The notes under the pieces are model-generated. The model was not told the origin of the DNA. It searched no databases and worked only from the letters and a program-made list of their open reading frames with translations. From an uncultured Alphaproteobacteria bacterium (GTDB taxonomy: Bacteria > Pseudomonadota > Alphaproteobacteria > GCA-2731375), in contig CATOSZ010000006.1 in the NCBI GenBank assembly GCA_951812805.1, forward strand, positions 1-64,000: a DNA stretch of 64,000 nucleotides, in the 5' to 3' direction. Positions within the stretch are counted from its first letter, which is position 1. Every line of letters starts with the position of its first letter. Both the position numbers and the translations under genes were made by a program. Shown here one piece after another: positions 17,714 through 26,186 of the stretch.

Positions 17714-18508
17714 CTATTCGGCGGCCCGGACCGGCGCCTCGAGGCCGAGGCGGCGGCGGGCGTGCGCCTGGATCGCCGCATCGAAGGCGGCATAGATCCG
17801 TGCGTGCAGCGGGGTTTCCGCGGCCTGCCACTCGCAATGCCACTGCACGCCGAGCACGAAGCCGGGCGCACTCGGGGCGGAGACCGCTTCGATGGTGCCG
17901 TCCTCGGCCACGCCGTCGACCACAAGCACGTCGGCCAGGCGGTCGATACCCTGGGCGTGCAGGGAGTTCACCTCGACCGCCTCCGCGCCGGCGATGCGGG
18001 CGAGCAGGCTGCCGGCGGTCAGCGTCAGGCGGTGGCGCGGCGCCATCGCCACCTCGCGCACCTTGGAGCGGTCGCGCCGGTGGTCCATGCGGCCCGGTAC
18101 CTCGTGCAGATAGGTATGCAAGCTGCCGCCGAAGGCCACGTTCATTTCCTGGATGCCGCGGCAGATGCCGAGCAGGGGGATGCCGCGCCGCAGCGCCCCT
18201 TGCGAAAGGTGCATCGCCGTGCCGTCGCGCATGGGGTCGCGTTCGCTGGCATCGCCCGGATCGACCTCCTGGCCGTAGCGGTGCGGTTCCACGTTGGAGG
18301 CGCCGCCGGTCAGGATCACGCCGTCCAGATGGTCGAGCCAGCCTTCCGCGCCGAATTCGTCGCCGAGCGCCGGCAGCACCACGGGCGCGCCGCCGGTGCA
18401 GTCGCGCACCGCCGCAACGTTGCCGTGGCTGGTCAGGTGACGGGCATGCTCGTTGGTCAGATGACTGGCGATAATGCCGACCAGGGGCCGGATGGGGGCG
18501 TCACTCAT
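17714..18508 (-). CDS. Class I glutamine amidotransferase, peptidase C26 family (PuuD-like)
   Basis: A 264-residue gamma-glutamyl hydrolase-type enzyme. Catalytic Cys lies in LLGICRGIQEMNVAFGG, and His/Glu in GVQWHCEW, where the family usually has HPEW. LTGGASNVEPHRYG matches the substrate-loop motif of gamma-glutamyl-gamma-aminobutyrate hydrolases. It would release glutamate from a gamma-glutamyl conjugate in the cytosol. ATG 18508 is preferred because the conserved core (IRPLVGIIAS) begins eight residues later. It leads the operon with the gentisate dioxygenase-like cupin, suggesting the aromatic or amine substrate is handled as a gamma-glutamyl derivative; that link is inference. Confidence 0.87.
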   Translation of the reverse strand: MSDAPIRPLVGIIASHLTNEHARHLTSHGNVAAVRDCTGGAPVVLPALGDEFGAEGWLDHLDGVILTGGASNVEPHRYGQEVDPGDASERDPMRDGTAMHLSQGALRRGIPLLGICRGIQEMNVAFGGSLHTYLHEVPGRMDHRRDRSKVREVAMAPRHRLTLTAGSLLARIAGAEAVEVNSLHAQGIDRLADVLVVDGVAEDGTIEAVSAPSAPGFVLGVQWHCEWQAAETPLHARIYAAFDAAIQAHARRRLGLEAPVRAAE

Positions 18509-18613
18509 GCCCAAACCTCGAGCGGCGCCGGCGGGCGCCGGCAAACGGGATCGACGAATCGTCGTTACGGGCCGCCATCCTAACGCCAGTGCCGTGCAAA
18601 GTCATCGCGGAGA

Positions 18614-18623
18614 CATGGATACG
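18614..18623. repeat. 10-bp target duplication, left of ISAs1 copy B
   Basis: CATGGATACG occurs immediately before the left inverted repeat of ISAs1 copy B and again immediately after its right inverted repeat at 19833-19842. This is an intact target-site duplication and shows that copy B inserted alone and recently. Confidence 0.95.
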
Positions 18624-19832
18624 CAGGGGAATCGCATTTGGAATTGCCTTGACGTGCGTGTTTGATCTTGAGGTATTGGCGCGAATCGATTCTACCCGGT
18701 CTTTTCACGGGTGGAGGTTGCGATGGAAGGCTTTCTGGAGTGCTTTGAGGGTCTCGAGGATCCGCGGACTGGCAATGCCGGGCGTCACGATCTGCTGGAG
18801 ATCTTGACGATCGCCCTGTGCACGGTCCTCTCGGGCGGTCAGACGGCGGTCGACATGGCGATCTTCGCGCGTGAAAAGGAGGCGTTCCTGCGGGAATTTC
18901 TCGTACTCGAACATGGCGTGCCGAGCCACGACACCTTCAGCCGGGTGTTCCGGTTGCTGGATCCGGAGGCGTTCGGCGCCTGCTTCCAGCGCTTCATGGC
19001 GCGCTTTTCCGAGACCTGCCAAGGGGTCATTGCGATCGACGGCAAGGTGGTGCGGCGATCCTACGACAAGGCGAGCGGCACGTCGGCGCTGCATATGGTC
19101 TCGGCCTGGGGCTGTGATCAGCGGCTGGTGTTGGGGCAAGTCGCCACCGACGCCAAGTCCAACGAGATCACCGCCGTGCCGAAGCTGTTGAAACTATTGA
19201 GCCTCGAGGGGACGATCGTGACCGTGGACGCCCTCAATTGCCAGCGCGCCATCGCCAGCCAGATTATCGAGCAGGGGGGTGACTACGCCCTGGCGTTGAA
19301 GGGCAATCAAGGCACGCTGCATGACGACGTGAGAACCTTCCTCGACGATCCGAAAGCCGAAGCGACCACCACCGACACCACGGTCGATGGCGATCATGGC
19401 CGCATCGAGACCCGTGCCGCTCTCGTCTCCAGCCACGTCGAGTGGCTGCAAGAGCGCCATCATTGGCCGGGCCTGAAGGCGGTCGCCAAAGTCACCCGGA
19501 CCCGCGAGTGCGCGGAGAAGACGTCGAGCGAAACCGCCTACTACCTGCTCAGCCAGCCGCTCGACGCCGAGCGCTTCAATCCCGTTGCCCGGGCGCACTG
19601 GGGGGTCGAAAACCGCCTGCACTGGTGCCTCGATGTCCAAATGAACGAAGACCAAGACAGAACCCGCAAGGACAATGGACCGCACAATCTCGCCGTCCTG
19701 CGCCACATGGCGCTCAATGTCATGCGAAAGGATCCACGAAAAGACTCGCTGCGCGCCAAGTTCAAAATCGCCGCTTGGAACAACGACTATCTCCTGTCAC
19801 TCCTCGGCAAATTCTGAAATGCGATTGCCCTG
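18624..19832 (+). mobile_element. ISAs1-family insertion sequence, copy B
   Basis: A complete 1209-bp copy with the same 16-bp ends as copy A, flanked by the 10-bp repeat CATGGATACG. It inserted in the gap between the amidotransferase gene and the gene at 21477, only 69 bp from IS1182 copy 2. It lies in the same orientation as copy A and opposite to copy C. Confidence 0.96.
18723..19817 (+). CDS. ISAs1-family transposase (copy B)
   Basis: Identical at protein level to the copy A transposase (364 residues; catalytic D106, D169, E296). GGAGG precedes the ATG by five bases. No frameshift or stop is seen, so it should be active. Confidence 0.94.
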   Translation: MEGFLECFEGLEDPRTGNAGRHDLLEILTIALCTVLSGGQTAVDMAIFAREKEAFLREFLVLEHGVPSHDTFSRVFRLLDPEAFGACFQRFMARFSETCQGVIAIDGKVVRRSYDKASGTSALHMVSAWGCDQRLVLGQVATDAKSNEITAVPKLLKLLSLEGTIVTVDALNCQRAIASQIIEQGGDYALALKGNQGTLHDDVRTFLDDPKAEATTTDTTVDGDHGRIETRAALVSSHVEWLQERHHWPGLKAVAKVTRTRECAEKTSSETAYYLLSQPLDAERFNPVARAHWGVENRLHWCLDVQMNEDQDRTRKDNGPHNLAVLRHMALNVMRKDPRKDSLRAKFKIAAWNNDYLLSLLGKF

Positions 19833-19901
19833 CATGGATACGATTGAAACACTTCGCGCCGTCATATGGCGTTGTACTGAAACATCGTCATGGTGATCTA
19901 G

Positions 19902-21445
19902 CAGCCTGTCGGACTCGGGCATGCAAGGATTGGTAAGATTGGCTTGGCGGGCGTCGATGTCATGGATTTACCCCCATGAAGTTGCGAACGCGGGTTGGCC
20001 CGCCCGTTCAGGCGTGGCTGAGGACGAACATCCGCTTGATGTTCCAGGAGAGCGTGGCCAAGGTCCATTCCCCCTTCGCCTTGTCGAGGCCGCGCAGGCT
20101 GAACTGACGCAAGCCCATCACCGATTTGATGATGCCGAACACCGGCTCCGGCGTCTGCTTGCGAAGCGCGTAGAGCGCCCGGCCCTCGGGTGTGGCCAGG
20201 CGATGGCACATCGCCTCGAGCGGCGTCGGATCCTCGGGCGCTGGCGGCGCCTCGGCGAAGCGGTCCCGCCAGGAAAGATGGTGGTGCTCCCGGCCGAGCG
20301 CGATCAGCGGCGCGATCTCCGCTTCCCCGCAGGCCTCGACGTTGGCCTGGCTGAAGTAGCCGCTGTCCGCCAACAGGGTCTCGACCTCGCCAAGCCCGTC
20401 CGGCAGGCCGGCGAGTGCTTCGAGCGTCGGTTCGATCTGCTGCTTGTCGTTCGCCGCCTGCACCACGTCGGCGCTGACCACCAGCAGGCTGCCGGCGGCC
20501 ACCGCAGCCTGGGCGTTGTAGCACTGCTCGAAGCCGCCGCCGGCCACCGGCATGATGCGCGAGTCCGGGTCCGTCAGGTTGACCTGGTCCTTCGCCCGTG
20601 GCCCCGGCTCCGGCGGCTTCGGTGGCCGCCCGCCCGGCTTGCGGCCGGTCCGCGTTTCCTTCGCCTCGCGGGCTGCCAGCTTCTCTTCGTACTCCGCCTG
20701 CTCCCGCGCATGACGCTCGGCCGCCCGCGCCTCGATCTCCGCCTTCGCCGCGGCGATCGCCGCCAGCCGGTCCTCGCGCCGTGCCAGCTCCTCCGGCACG
20801 CTCATGCCGTCGGGAACCTCGGACCGGTCCGCCGCTTCCGCCAACGCCATCAACTCCGCCACCTCGGCCCGCAGCCGGGCTTCGATCTCGCCCGCACGCT
20901 GCCACGACAGGGCGCTGTGCCGGCTCGCGTCGGCATGGATCTTCGTCCCGTCCAGCGCCACCGTGCCCAGTTGCAGCATGCCGGCCTGCCGCGCCAGCAG
21001 CAGAACCTGCACGAACAGCCCCTCGATCAGCGGCAGGAAGCGACGGCGGAACGTGGCGATCGTGTCGTGGTCGGGGTGGTCGTTTGCCGCGATGAAGCGG
21101 AAGGCCACCGAATCATAGCTCGCCCGCTCCAGCTTCCGGCTGGAATGCACCCCCGTCGCGTAGCCGTAGATCAGCAGGCCCAGCAGGACGCTCGGGTGAT
21201 GCGCCGCCGAGCCCGAACCACGATAGGCCTTCACGAACGCAGAGAGATCCAGCTGCTCCAGCACATCGACCACGAAGCGCGCCAGATGACGATCAGGCAG
21301 CCATTCGTCCACCGAAGGCGGCAGAAGATAGCTGGTCTCCCGGTCAACCTGTCGAAAGTTGCTCATCACAAAATCACCGCGCAGGAGAGAATCAGACCGT
21401 GACAGTGAATCTCATCTCGAAACTCGGCTCAAGTCCGACAGGCTG
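19902..21445 (-). mobile_element. IS1182-family insertion sequence, copy 2
   Basis: A 1544-bp copy flanked by CTAG at 19898-19901 and 21446-21449. Together with ISAs1 copy B it has split the intergenic region upstream of the gene at 21477; the two ISs are separated by only 69 bp of original sequence. It does not interrupt a recognisable gene. It may supply or remove promoter activity for 21477. Confidence 0.94.
20008..21366 (-). CDS. IS1182-family transposase (copy 2)
   Basis: Same 452-residue DDE protein as copy 1, with D139, D334 and E407 and the charged central helical insert. No disruption is seen. Confidence 0.93.
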   Translation of the reverse strand: MSNFRQVDRETSYLLPPSVDEWLPDRHLARFVVDVLEQLDLSAFVKAYRGSGSAAHHPSVLLGLLIYGYATGVHSSRKLERASYDSVAFRFIAANDHPDHDTIATFRRRFLPLIEGLFVQVLLLARQAGMLQLGTVALDGTKIHADASRHSALSWQRAGEIEARLRAEVAELMALAEAADRSEVPDGMSVPEELARREDRLAAIAAAKAEIEARAAERHAREQAEYEEKLAAREAKETRTGRKPGGRPPKPPEPGPRAKDQVNLTDPDSRIMPVAGGGFEQCYNAQAAVAAGSLLVVSADVVQAANDKQQIEPTLEALAGLPDGLGEVETLLADSGYFSQANVEACGEAEIAPLIALGREHHHLSWRDRFAEAPPAPEDPTPLEAMCHRLATPEGRALYALRKQTPEPVFGIIKSVMGLRQFSLRGLDKAKGEWTLATLSWNIKRMFVLSHA

Positions 21446-21476
21446 CTAGGCTTCAGGACAAGGGGAGAACCACGCC

Positions 21477-21938
21477 ATGCTGATGATCGCCGACGAAGCC
21501 TTCGACGCCGAACTGCCGTACCGCCAGAGCTGCGACACGGTCGTCGACATCCGTCTCGCCAACACGCTGGACGATTTCATGACCGCGACCGCGTTGATGC
21601 GGATCGTCGCGGCCAACGGCCCCGCACCGCTGGCCTGCGAGGAGATCGGCGGCGCGATGGCGCGATTGAGCCTCGGAGAGTGCGCGCGGGAAAGCGGCGC
21701 GCTGCTGCTGGCGGTGCGCGGCGACGACATCGTCGGCTTCGCGCTGCTGCGTCCCGCCGCCGCCGGGCCGGTCGAACTCGGCTGGATGCACGCCCCGGCG
21801 GACGGCGGCGACGGCGTGGCAGACGCGCTTTGGGTCGCCGCGCTCGGCATGCTGGACGAATGGGCCTGCGATGAGAGCGACATGAGCGCCTTCGTCACCG
21901 AGGCGATCGCGGCACGCAAGGCGAGGCCGCTGAACTAA
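21477..21938 (+). CDS. Small hypothetical protein, possibly GNAT-like
   Basis: A 153-residue cytosolic protein with GGGGAGAA about ten bases before the ATG. The order of elements (LLLAVRGDDIVGFALLRPA, then VELGWMHAPADGGDGVADALWVAAL) resembles the central strands and pyrophosphate-loop region of GNAT N-acetyltransferases, but the canonical R/Q-x-x-G-x-G/A motif is not clear. The GNAT label is therefore tentative. IS1182 copy 2 ends 27 bases before the ribosome site region, so the native promoter may be displaced. Confidence 0.6.
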   Translation: MLMIADEAFDAELPYRQSCDTVVDIRLANTLDDFMTATALMRIVAANGPAPLACEEIGGAMARLSLGECARESGALLLAVRGDDIVGFALLRPAAAGPVELGWMHAPADGGDGVADALWVAALGMLDEWACDESDMSAFVTEAIAARKARPLN

Positions 21939-22001
21939 CCCCGACTTTGAGCGGTGGGGGATAGCCGTTAAAATCCGCCCCATCGGTTCCGGGAGGCGAA
22001 G

Positions 22002-22784
22002 ATGCGGTTTTTCAACGGCGATGAAGTGCCCGTGCGCGAACATGTCCGCAAGGACGGCGCCGGGCGAATCCTGGAGTATTTCGGCTCGCACGAGACCGTC
22101 GATCTCGAACCCCAGGGGTTTCTGGTCGAGAAGCCCTATGCCGGCGCGCGCATCAATCCGCATTTCCACGACATCGACCAGTTCCAGGTCGTGGTCGGCG
22201 GCGGCGGGCGGATCGGCAAGAAGGCGCTGGCGCCGGTGACCGTGCAGTATGCCGACGCCTTTACGCCCTACGGCCCGATCGTCGCCAACGACGAGGGCAT
22301 CCGCTTCTTCACGCTCCGCGCCATGGCGAGCGGCGGGCACTATCACATGCCGGGCTCGCGCCACGAGATGCCGGGTCGCGCCGGGCGCAACATCGCCGGC
22401 GCCCTCGATCCCCATCGTCCCCCGCCGACGGCGGGCGAGGCCGTCTGGGAGGAGCTGTTTCCCACCCAGGACGACGGAGTCTCGGCCCGCGCCGTCCACC
22501 TCGGCGCCGGTTGTGTGTGGGAGGCGCCCGCGCCGGTCGGCCATGGCCAGTTTGCTCTGGTCTGCGCCGGCGCGCTGGTGGACGAAGACGGCCGCCACTT
22601 CGGTCCCGAGGCCCTCTCCCACCAGCCGGCGGGCGGGCCGGCGACGCGACTGCGGGCGGGCGAGGCAGGCGCGATCGTCATGCTGCTCAGCTTCGGCCGG
22701 CCGGGGGAGCGTCCCGGCTCGAACCCAGCGCAGCTGGCGGCCCGCGACCCCGGGGGCTACATCGCGCGGGACGAGAGCACATGA
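22002..22784 (+). CDS. Cupin-fold hypothetical protein
   Basis: A 260-residue protein. The N-terminal part looks like a single cupin barrel: ARINPHFHDIDQFQVVVGGGGRIG (two His in an HFH motif) and PYGPIVANDEGIRFFTLRA. The rest, about 100-240, has no recognised domain but may be a second degenerate barrel (VHLGAGCVWEAPAPVGHGQFALVCAGAL). GGGAGGCG precedes the ATG. Its stop overlaps the Nudix gene ATG (ATGA). Function unknown; small-ligand binding or dioxygenase activity is possible. Confidence 0.68.
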   Translation: MRFFNGDEVPVREHVRKDGAGRILEYFGSHETVDLEPQGFLVEKPYAGARINPHFHDIDQFQVVVGGGGRIGKKALAPVTVQYADAFTPYGPIVANDEGIRFFTLRAMASGGHYHMPGSRHEMPGRAGRNIAGALDPHRPPPTAGEAVWEELFPTQDDGVSARAVHLGAGCVWEAPAPVGHGQFALVCAGALVDEDGRHFGPEALSHQPAGGPATRLRAGEAGAIVMLLSFGRPGERPGSNPAQLAARDPGGYIARDEST

Positions 22785-23251
22785 GCGACGGGCCGGCGCG
22801 CTTCGTCGCGGTGGTGGCCTTGCGATCGACGGAACGGGGCTGGGAAACCCTGCTGGTGCGCCGCGCCAAGGAACCGCTGCTGGATCGCTGGCTCTACGTC
22901 ACCGGCGGCATCGAAGCCGGCGAGGCGGCGGGCGCGAGTGCGGCCCGGGAACTGCGCGAGGAAACCGGCCTGGTAGCGGATCGCCTCTGCTCGAGCAGCA
23001 TCGTCGAGAGCTTCTATTCGAGGTCGATGGATATGGTGTGTTTCGTGCCCGTCTTTGCCGCCTTCGTCGCAAGCGATGCCGAGGCGGTGCTGAACGCCGA
23101 GAACAGCGCCCACAGCTGGCTCGATTTCAAGAGTGCCATCGCGGCGGTACCCGCCCCCAATCAACGCGAGGTGCTGCGCCGGGTCCGCGACGAGCTGCTG
23201 GCGCATCCCATCGACCCCTGGTTCGACCTGGACCCGGCCACGGGAATCTAA
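22781..23251 (+). CDS. Nudix hydrolase
   Basis: A 156-residue cytosolic Nudix enzyme. The full Nudix box G-x5-E-x7-RE-U-x-EE-x-G-U spans residues 42-64 (GGIEAGE followed by RELREETGL). These enzymes hydrolyse nucleoside diphosphates linked to another moiety, using Mg2+. The start overlaps the preceding cupin gene by four bases, so the two are coupled. Substrate unknown. Confidence 0.88.
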   Translation: MSDGPARFVAVVALRSTERGWETLLVRRAKEPLLDRWLYVTGGIEAGEAAGASAARELREETGLVADRLCSSSIVESFYSRSMDMVCFVPVFAAFVASDAEAVLNAENSAHSWLDFKSAIAAVPAPNQREVLRRVRDELLAHPIDPWFDLDPATGI

Positions 23252-23356
23252 TGCCCTGCTTCTCCACCGGTTGACCGGATGCCGGCGTGGCGGAACAATG
23301 CGCGCTCTCGATATTCCGGCAGGTGATGGCCGGGCCACGGAGGAGCCGGTTCGTCC

Positions 23357-24538
23357 ATGAGTTCACGCAGCCTGAGGGGCCGGGTGGCCGTCGCCGGGAT
23401 CGGCGAGACCGCCTATTACAAGCATGGCCAGTCGCCCGATCCCGAGTTCAAGCTGGCCCTGATGGCGATCCTGAGGGCGGCCGAGGACGCCGGCATCGAT
23501 CCGCGCGAGATCGACGGTTTCGCGTCATATTCGAACGATCGGAACGAGCCCTCGCGGCTCTCCGCGGCGCTGGGCATCCACGAGCTGCGCTTCGCCAACA
23601 TGCAGTGGGGCGGCGGCGGGGGCGGTGGATCCGGCGCCGTCGGCAACGCGGCGGCGGCGATCGCGACCGGCATGGCGGACTGCGTCGTCGTCTTCCGCGC
23701 GCTGGCGCAGGGCCAGTTCGCCCGCTTCGGCCAGGGCCCGCAGAGCCCGACCATCGACGGCGACAAGGCCTTCGAAGCCCCCTACGGCATGATGAGCCCG
23801 GGCCAGCGCTACGCCATGAAGGTGATGCGCTTCCTGGAGGAGCACGGCATCGCACCCTCGGCGCAACGCGGCATCGCCCTCGCCTCCTATCACCATGCCC
23901 AGGCCAATCCGCGCGCGGTGATGCACGGCCGGCCGCTGGACGCCGAGAAATACGACGATTCCCGCTGGATCGTGGAGCCGTTTCGTCTGTTCGACTGCTG
24001 CATGGAGAACGACGGTGCCGCCGCGCTGATCCTGGTCTCGGCCGAACGGGCCCGCGACCTGCCGCACAAGCCCTGCTACCTGCTGAGCGCCGCGGCCGGC
24101 TCCGAGCACCGCTGCGCGGCGCCGAGCCACAACGCCCCGACCTACGCCTCGTCCAGTTTCACCACGGTTGCCCCCCACCTCTACCGCATGGCGGGTCTTT
24201 CGCCGGGCGATGTCGACGTGGTGCAGTCCTACGAGAATTTCACCGGCGGCGTGCTGGTGAGCCTGGTCGAGCACGGCTTCTTCGAACCGGAGGCGGCGGC
24301 GGAGTTCCTGACCAAGGAGAACCTCGTCGCGCCCACCGGCAAGCTGCCGCTGAACACCTCCGGCGGCAACCTGGCGGAATGCTACATGCACGGCCTGGAG
24401 TTGCAGCTGGAGGCGATCCGCCAGATCCGCGGCGCCTCGACCTCGCAGGTGCCGGACGCTGAGGTCTCGATGGTCTGTTCCGGGCCGCTGGTGACGCCGG
24501 TGAGCTCGATGATCCTGGGTGGGGAGGCGACGCTGTGA
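23357..24538 (+). CDS. Thiolase-fold acyl-CoA lyase (lipid-transfer-protein/Ltp2-like), pair 1
   Basis: A 393-residue thiolase-superfamily protein. The fold is clear (RVAVAGIGETAYYK, AIATGMADCVVVF, C-terminal LNTSGGNLAECYMHG). The nucleophilic Cys of true thiolases, expected after the first Gly-rich strand, is replaced by WGGGGGGGSGAVGNAA, while a VQSYENFTGG motif supplies a Tyr. This resembles lipid-transfer/Ltp2-type proteins, which with a DUF35 partner cleave side-chain C-C bonds retro-aldol fashion. It overlaps the DUF35 gene as GTGA. An amidohydrolase gene follows. Activity on acyl-CoA is inferred from family and partner. Confidence 0.83.
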   Translation: MSSRSLRGRVAVAGIGETAYYKHGQSPDPEFKLALMAILRAAEDAGIDPREIDGFASYSNDRNEPSRLSAALGIHELRFANMQWGGGGGGGSGAVGNAAAAIATGMADCVVVFRALAQGQFARFGQGPQSPTIDGDKAFEAPYGMMSPGQRYAMKVMRFLEEHGIAPSAQRGIALASYHHAQANPRAVMHGRPLDAEKYDDSRWIVEPFRLFDCCMENDGAAALILVSAERARDLPHKPCYLLSAAAGSEHRCAAPSHNAPTYASSSFTTVAPHLYRMAGLSPGDVDVVQSYENFTGGVLVSLVEHGFFEPEAAAEFLTKENLVAPTGKLPLNTSGGNLAECYMHGLELQLEAIRQIRGASTSQVPDAEVSMVCSGPLVTPVSSMILGGEATL

Positions 24539-24984
24539 GTGGGTATCTGCCGGACGGCCTGCCGATCCCCGTGGCCGAGAACGACGGCCTCTCCGCGCCT
24601 TATTGGCAGGGACTGCGCGAGGAGGTGATCCGGGTGCAGAAATGCGGCGGCTGCGGCGTGCTGCAGTTCGGGCCGGAATGGATCTGCCACCGCTGCCATT
24701 CCTTCGATCTCGGCTGGACCGAGGTCGCGGGCAAGGGCCGGATCTACAGCTGGGAACGCTCGCACCACCCGGTTCACCCGGCACTCCGCGCGCACGGCCC
24801 CTATATCGTCGTGCTGGTCGAGCTGGAGGGCACCGGCGGCCTCCGCATGATCGGCAATCTGCTGGGTGATCCCGCGCAGGACGTGAAGGTCGGTGCCGCC
24901 GTCGAAGCGGTCTTCGAGCACCACGAAGCGGCCGAGCCGAAGTATAGTCTGTTGCAATGGACGTATGTGGAGACATCCCCATGA
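24535..24984 (+). CDS. DUF35 OB-fold zinc-ribbon protein, pair 1
   Basis: A 149-residue partner protein starting at GTG inside the stop of the thiolase-like gene. The rubredoxin-like zinc ribbon has cysteines at 37, 40, 51 and 54 (CGGCG, ICHRCH), followed by the acyl-CoA-binding OB-fold (GKGRIYSWERSHHPVHPAL, then PYIVVLVELEG). DUF35 proteins bind acyl-CoA and complete the active site of thiolase-fold partners. The next gene starts at ATGA on its stop, so three genes are coupled. Confidence 0.88.
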   Translation: MSGYLPDGLPIPVAENDGLSAPYWQGLREEVIRVQKCGGCGVLQFGPEWICHRCHSFDLGWTEVAGKGRIYSWERSHHPVHPALRAHGPYIVVLVELEGTGGLRMIGNLLGDPAQDVKVGAAVEAVFEHHEAAEPKYSLLQWTYVETSP

Positions 24985-26186
24985 ACGAGCTATCGATCAA
25001 CACCCCGAACCTCTGGCGCACGGAAACCCCCGGCAACAACGACTGGGAAGGGTCGGCCCGGCCCGACGCGGCCAACAAATATTTCATGGTGTCGACGGAC
25101 TGCCACGCGAACGAGCCGGCCGACCTCTGGGCCAAGCGGATCGAGCCGGAATATCGCGACCGCATCCCCCGGGTCGAGGTGGACGAGAACGGCGTGCAAT
25201 GGCGCGTGACCGAGGGCTACCGGCCCGACCGCATCCGCATCCAGAGCTTCGAGGGCGAGGACAAGCGGCGCGCCGAGGCCGGCGCCGACATCCCCAAGCG
25301 GGCCGACGACCTGGCCGCCGACGGTATCGACATCGAGATTATCTTCCCCAACAAGGGCCTCGCCATGTGGGCGACGCCGGACGCGGTCTTCGCCAACGCC
25401 ATGTGCCGGGTGTGGAACGACTGGGCGGCGGAAACCTACGACGGGCGCGACATGATGGTACCCGTCGCGGCGATCGCCACCGGCGACCTCGAGGGCGCGA
25501 TGGCGGAGATCGAGCGGACCGCCAAGCTGGGCTTCTCCATCCTCACACTGCCCTGCAAGCCCGTGTGGGGCGGCCACGAGGTCGAGCATGTGAACTACAA
25601 CCTGCCGCATTTCGATCCCATGTGGGCGCTGGTCGAGGAGGTCGACATGACCTTGACCTTCCACGTCTCGACGGGTCGCGACCCCCGCGCCAGCCGCGGC
25701 AACGGCGGCGCGATCATCAATTACGTCACCCATTCCCTCTCGCCGACGATCGAGCCGGTGGCGAACCTCTGCGCCTCCGGCGTGCTGGAACGCTTCCCCA
25801 AGCTGCGCTTCGCCACCGTCGAGGCCGGCATCGGCTGGGTTCCCTGGCTGCTGGACGCGATGGACGAGGCCTGCCGCAAGCATCACATGTGGGCACGGCC
25901 GGTATTGCAGGGCCTGCCGAGCGACTATTTCCGCGCCCACGGCGGCGCCACCTTCCAGGAAGACCCGGCGGGCCTGGCCTTGGCCGAACGCTGGAACCTG
26001 ATCGACAACTTCATGTGGGCGAACGACTATCCCCACCACGAGGGCACCTGGCCCCATTCGGCCGAGGCGATCGAGCGCACCATGGGCGGCCTCGACCATG
26101 TTCAGCGGGCGAAGATCCTGGGCCTGAACGCGGCTCGGCTCTTCAAGCTGGATGTGCCGGCGGGCAAGCAGGTGGCGTCGTCGTAG
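24981..26186 (+). CDS. Metal-dependent amidohydrolase (amidohydrolase_2, TIM barrel)
   Basis: A 401-residue enzyme of the PF04909 family (relatives of ACMSD and resorcylate decarboxylases). Motifs are STDCHANEPADLW near the N-terminus (D-x-H in place of the usual D-x-H-x-H region), LTFHVSTGRD with a metal His, and NFMWANDYPHHEGTWPHS with the conserved Asp-x-x-x-His ending. Members hydrolyse or decarboxylate small acids. The ATG at 24981 overlaps the DUF35 stop, preferred over an in-frame ATG at 24957. Its last 44 bp overlap the convergent LysR gene. Confidence 0.83.
   Translation: MNELSINTPNLWRTETPGNNDWEGSARPDAANKYFMVSTDCHANEPADLWAKRIEPEYRDRIPRVEVDENGVQWRVTEGYRPDRIRIQSFEGEDKRRAEAGADIPKRADDLAADGIDIEIIFPNKGLAMWATPDAVFANAMCRVWNDWAAETYDGRDMMVPVAAIATGDLEGAMAEIERTAKLGFSILTLPCKPVWGGHEVEHVNYNLPHFDPMWALVEEVDMTLTFHVSTGRDPRASRGNGGAIINYVTHSLSPTIEPVANLCASGVLERFPKLRFATVEAGIGWVPWLLDAMDEACRKHHMWARPVLQGLPSDYFRAHGGATFQEDPAGLALAERWNLIDNFMWANDYPHHEGTWPHSAEAIERTMGGLDHVQRAKILGLNAARLFKLDVPAGKQVASS

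Noticed and set aside
2-19832. ISAs1 copies A and B as the ends of an 18-kb composite transposon
   Set aside because: Copy B has its own matching 10-bp duplication on both sides, so it inserted alone. The genes between are ordinary chromosomal genes.
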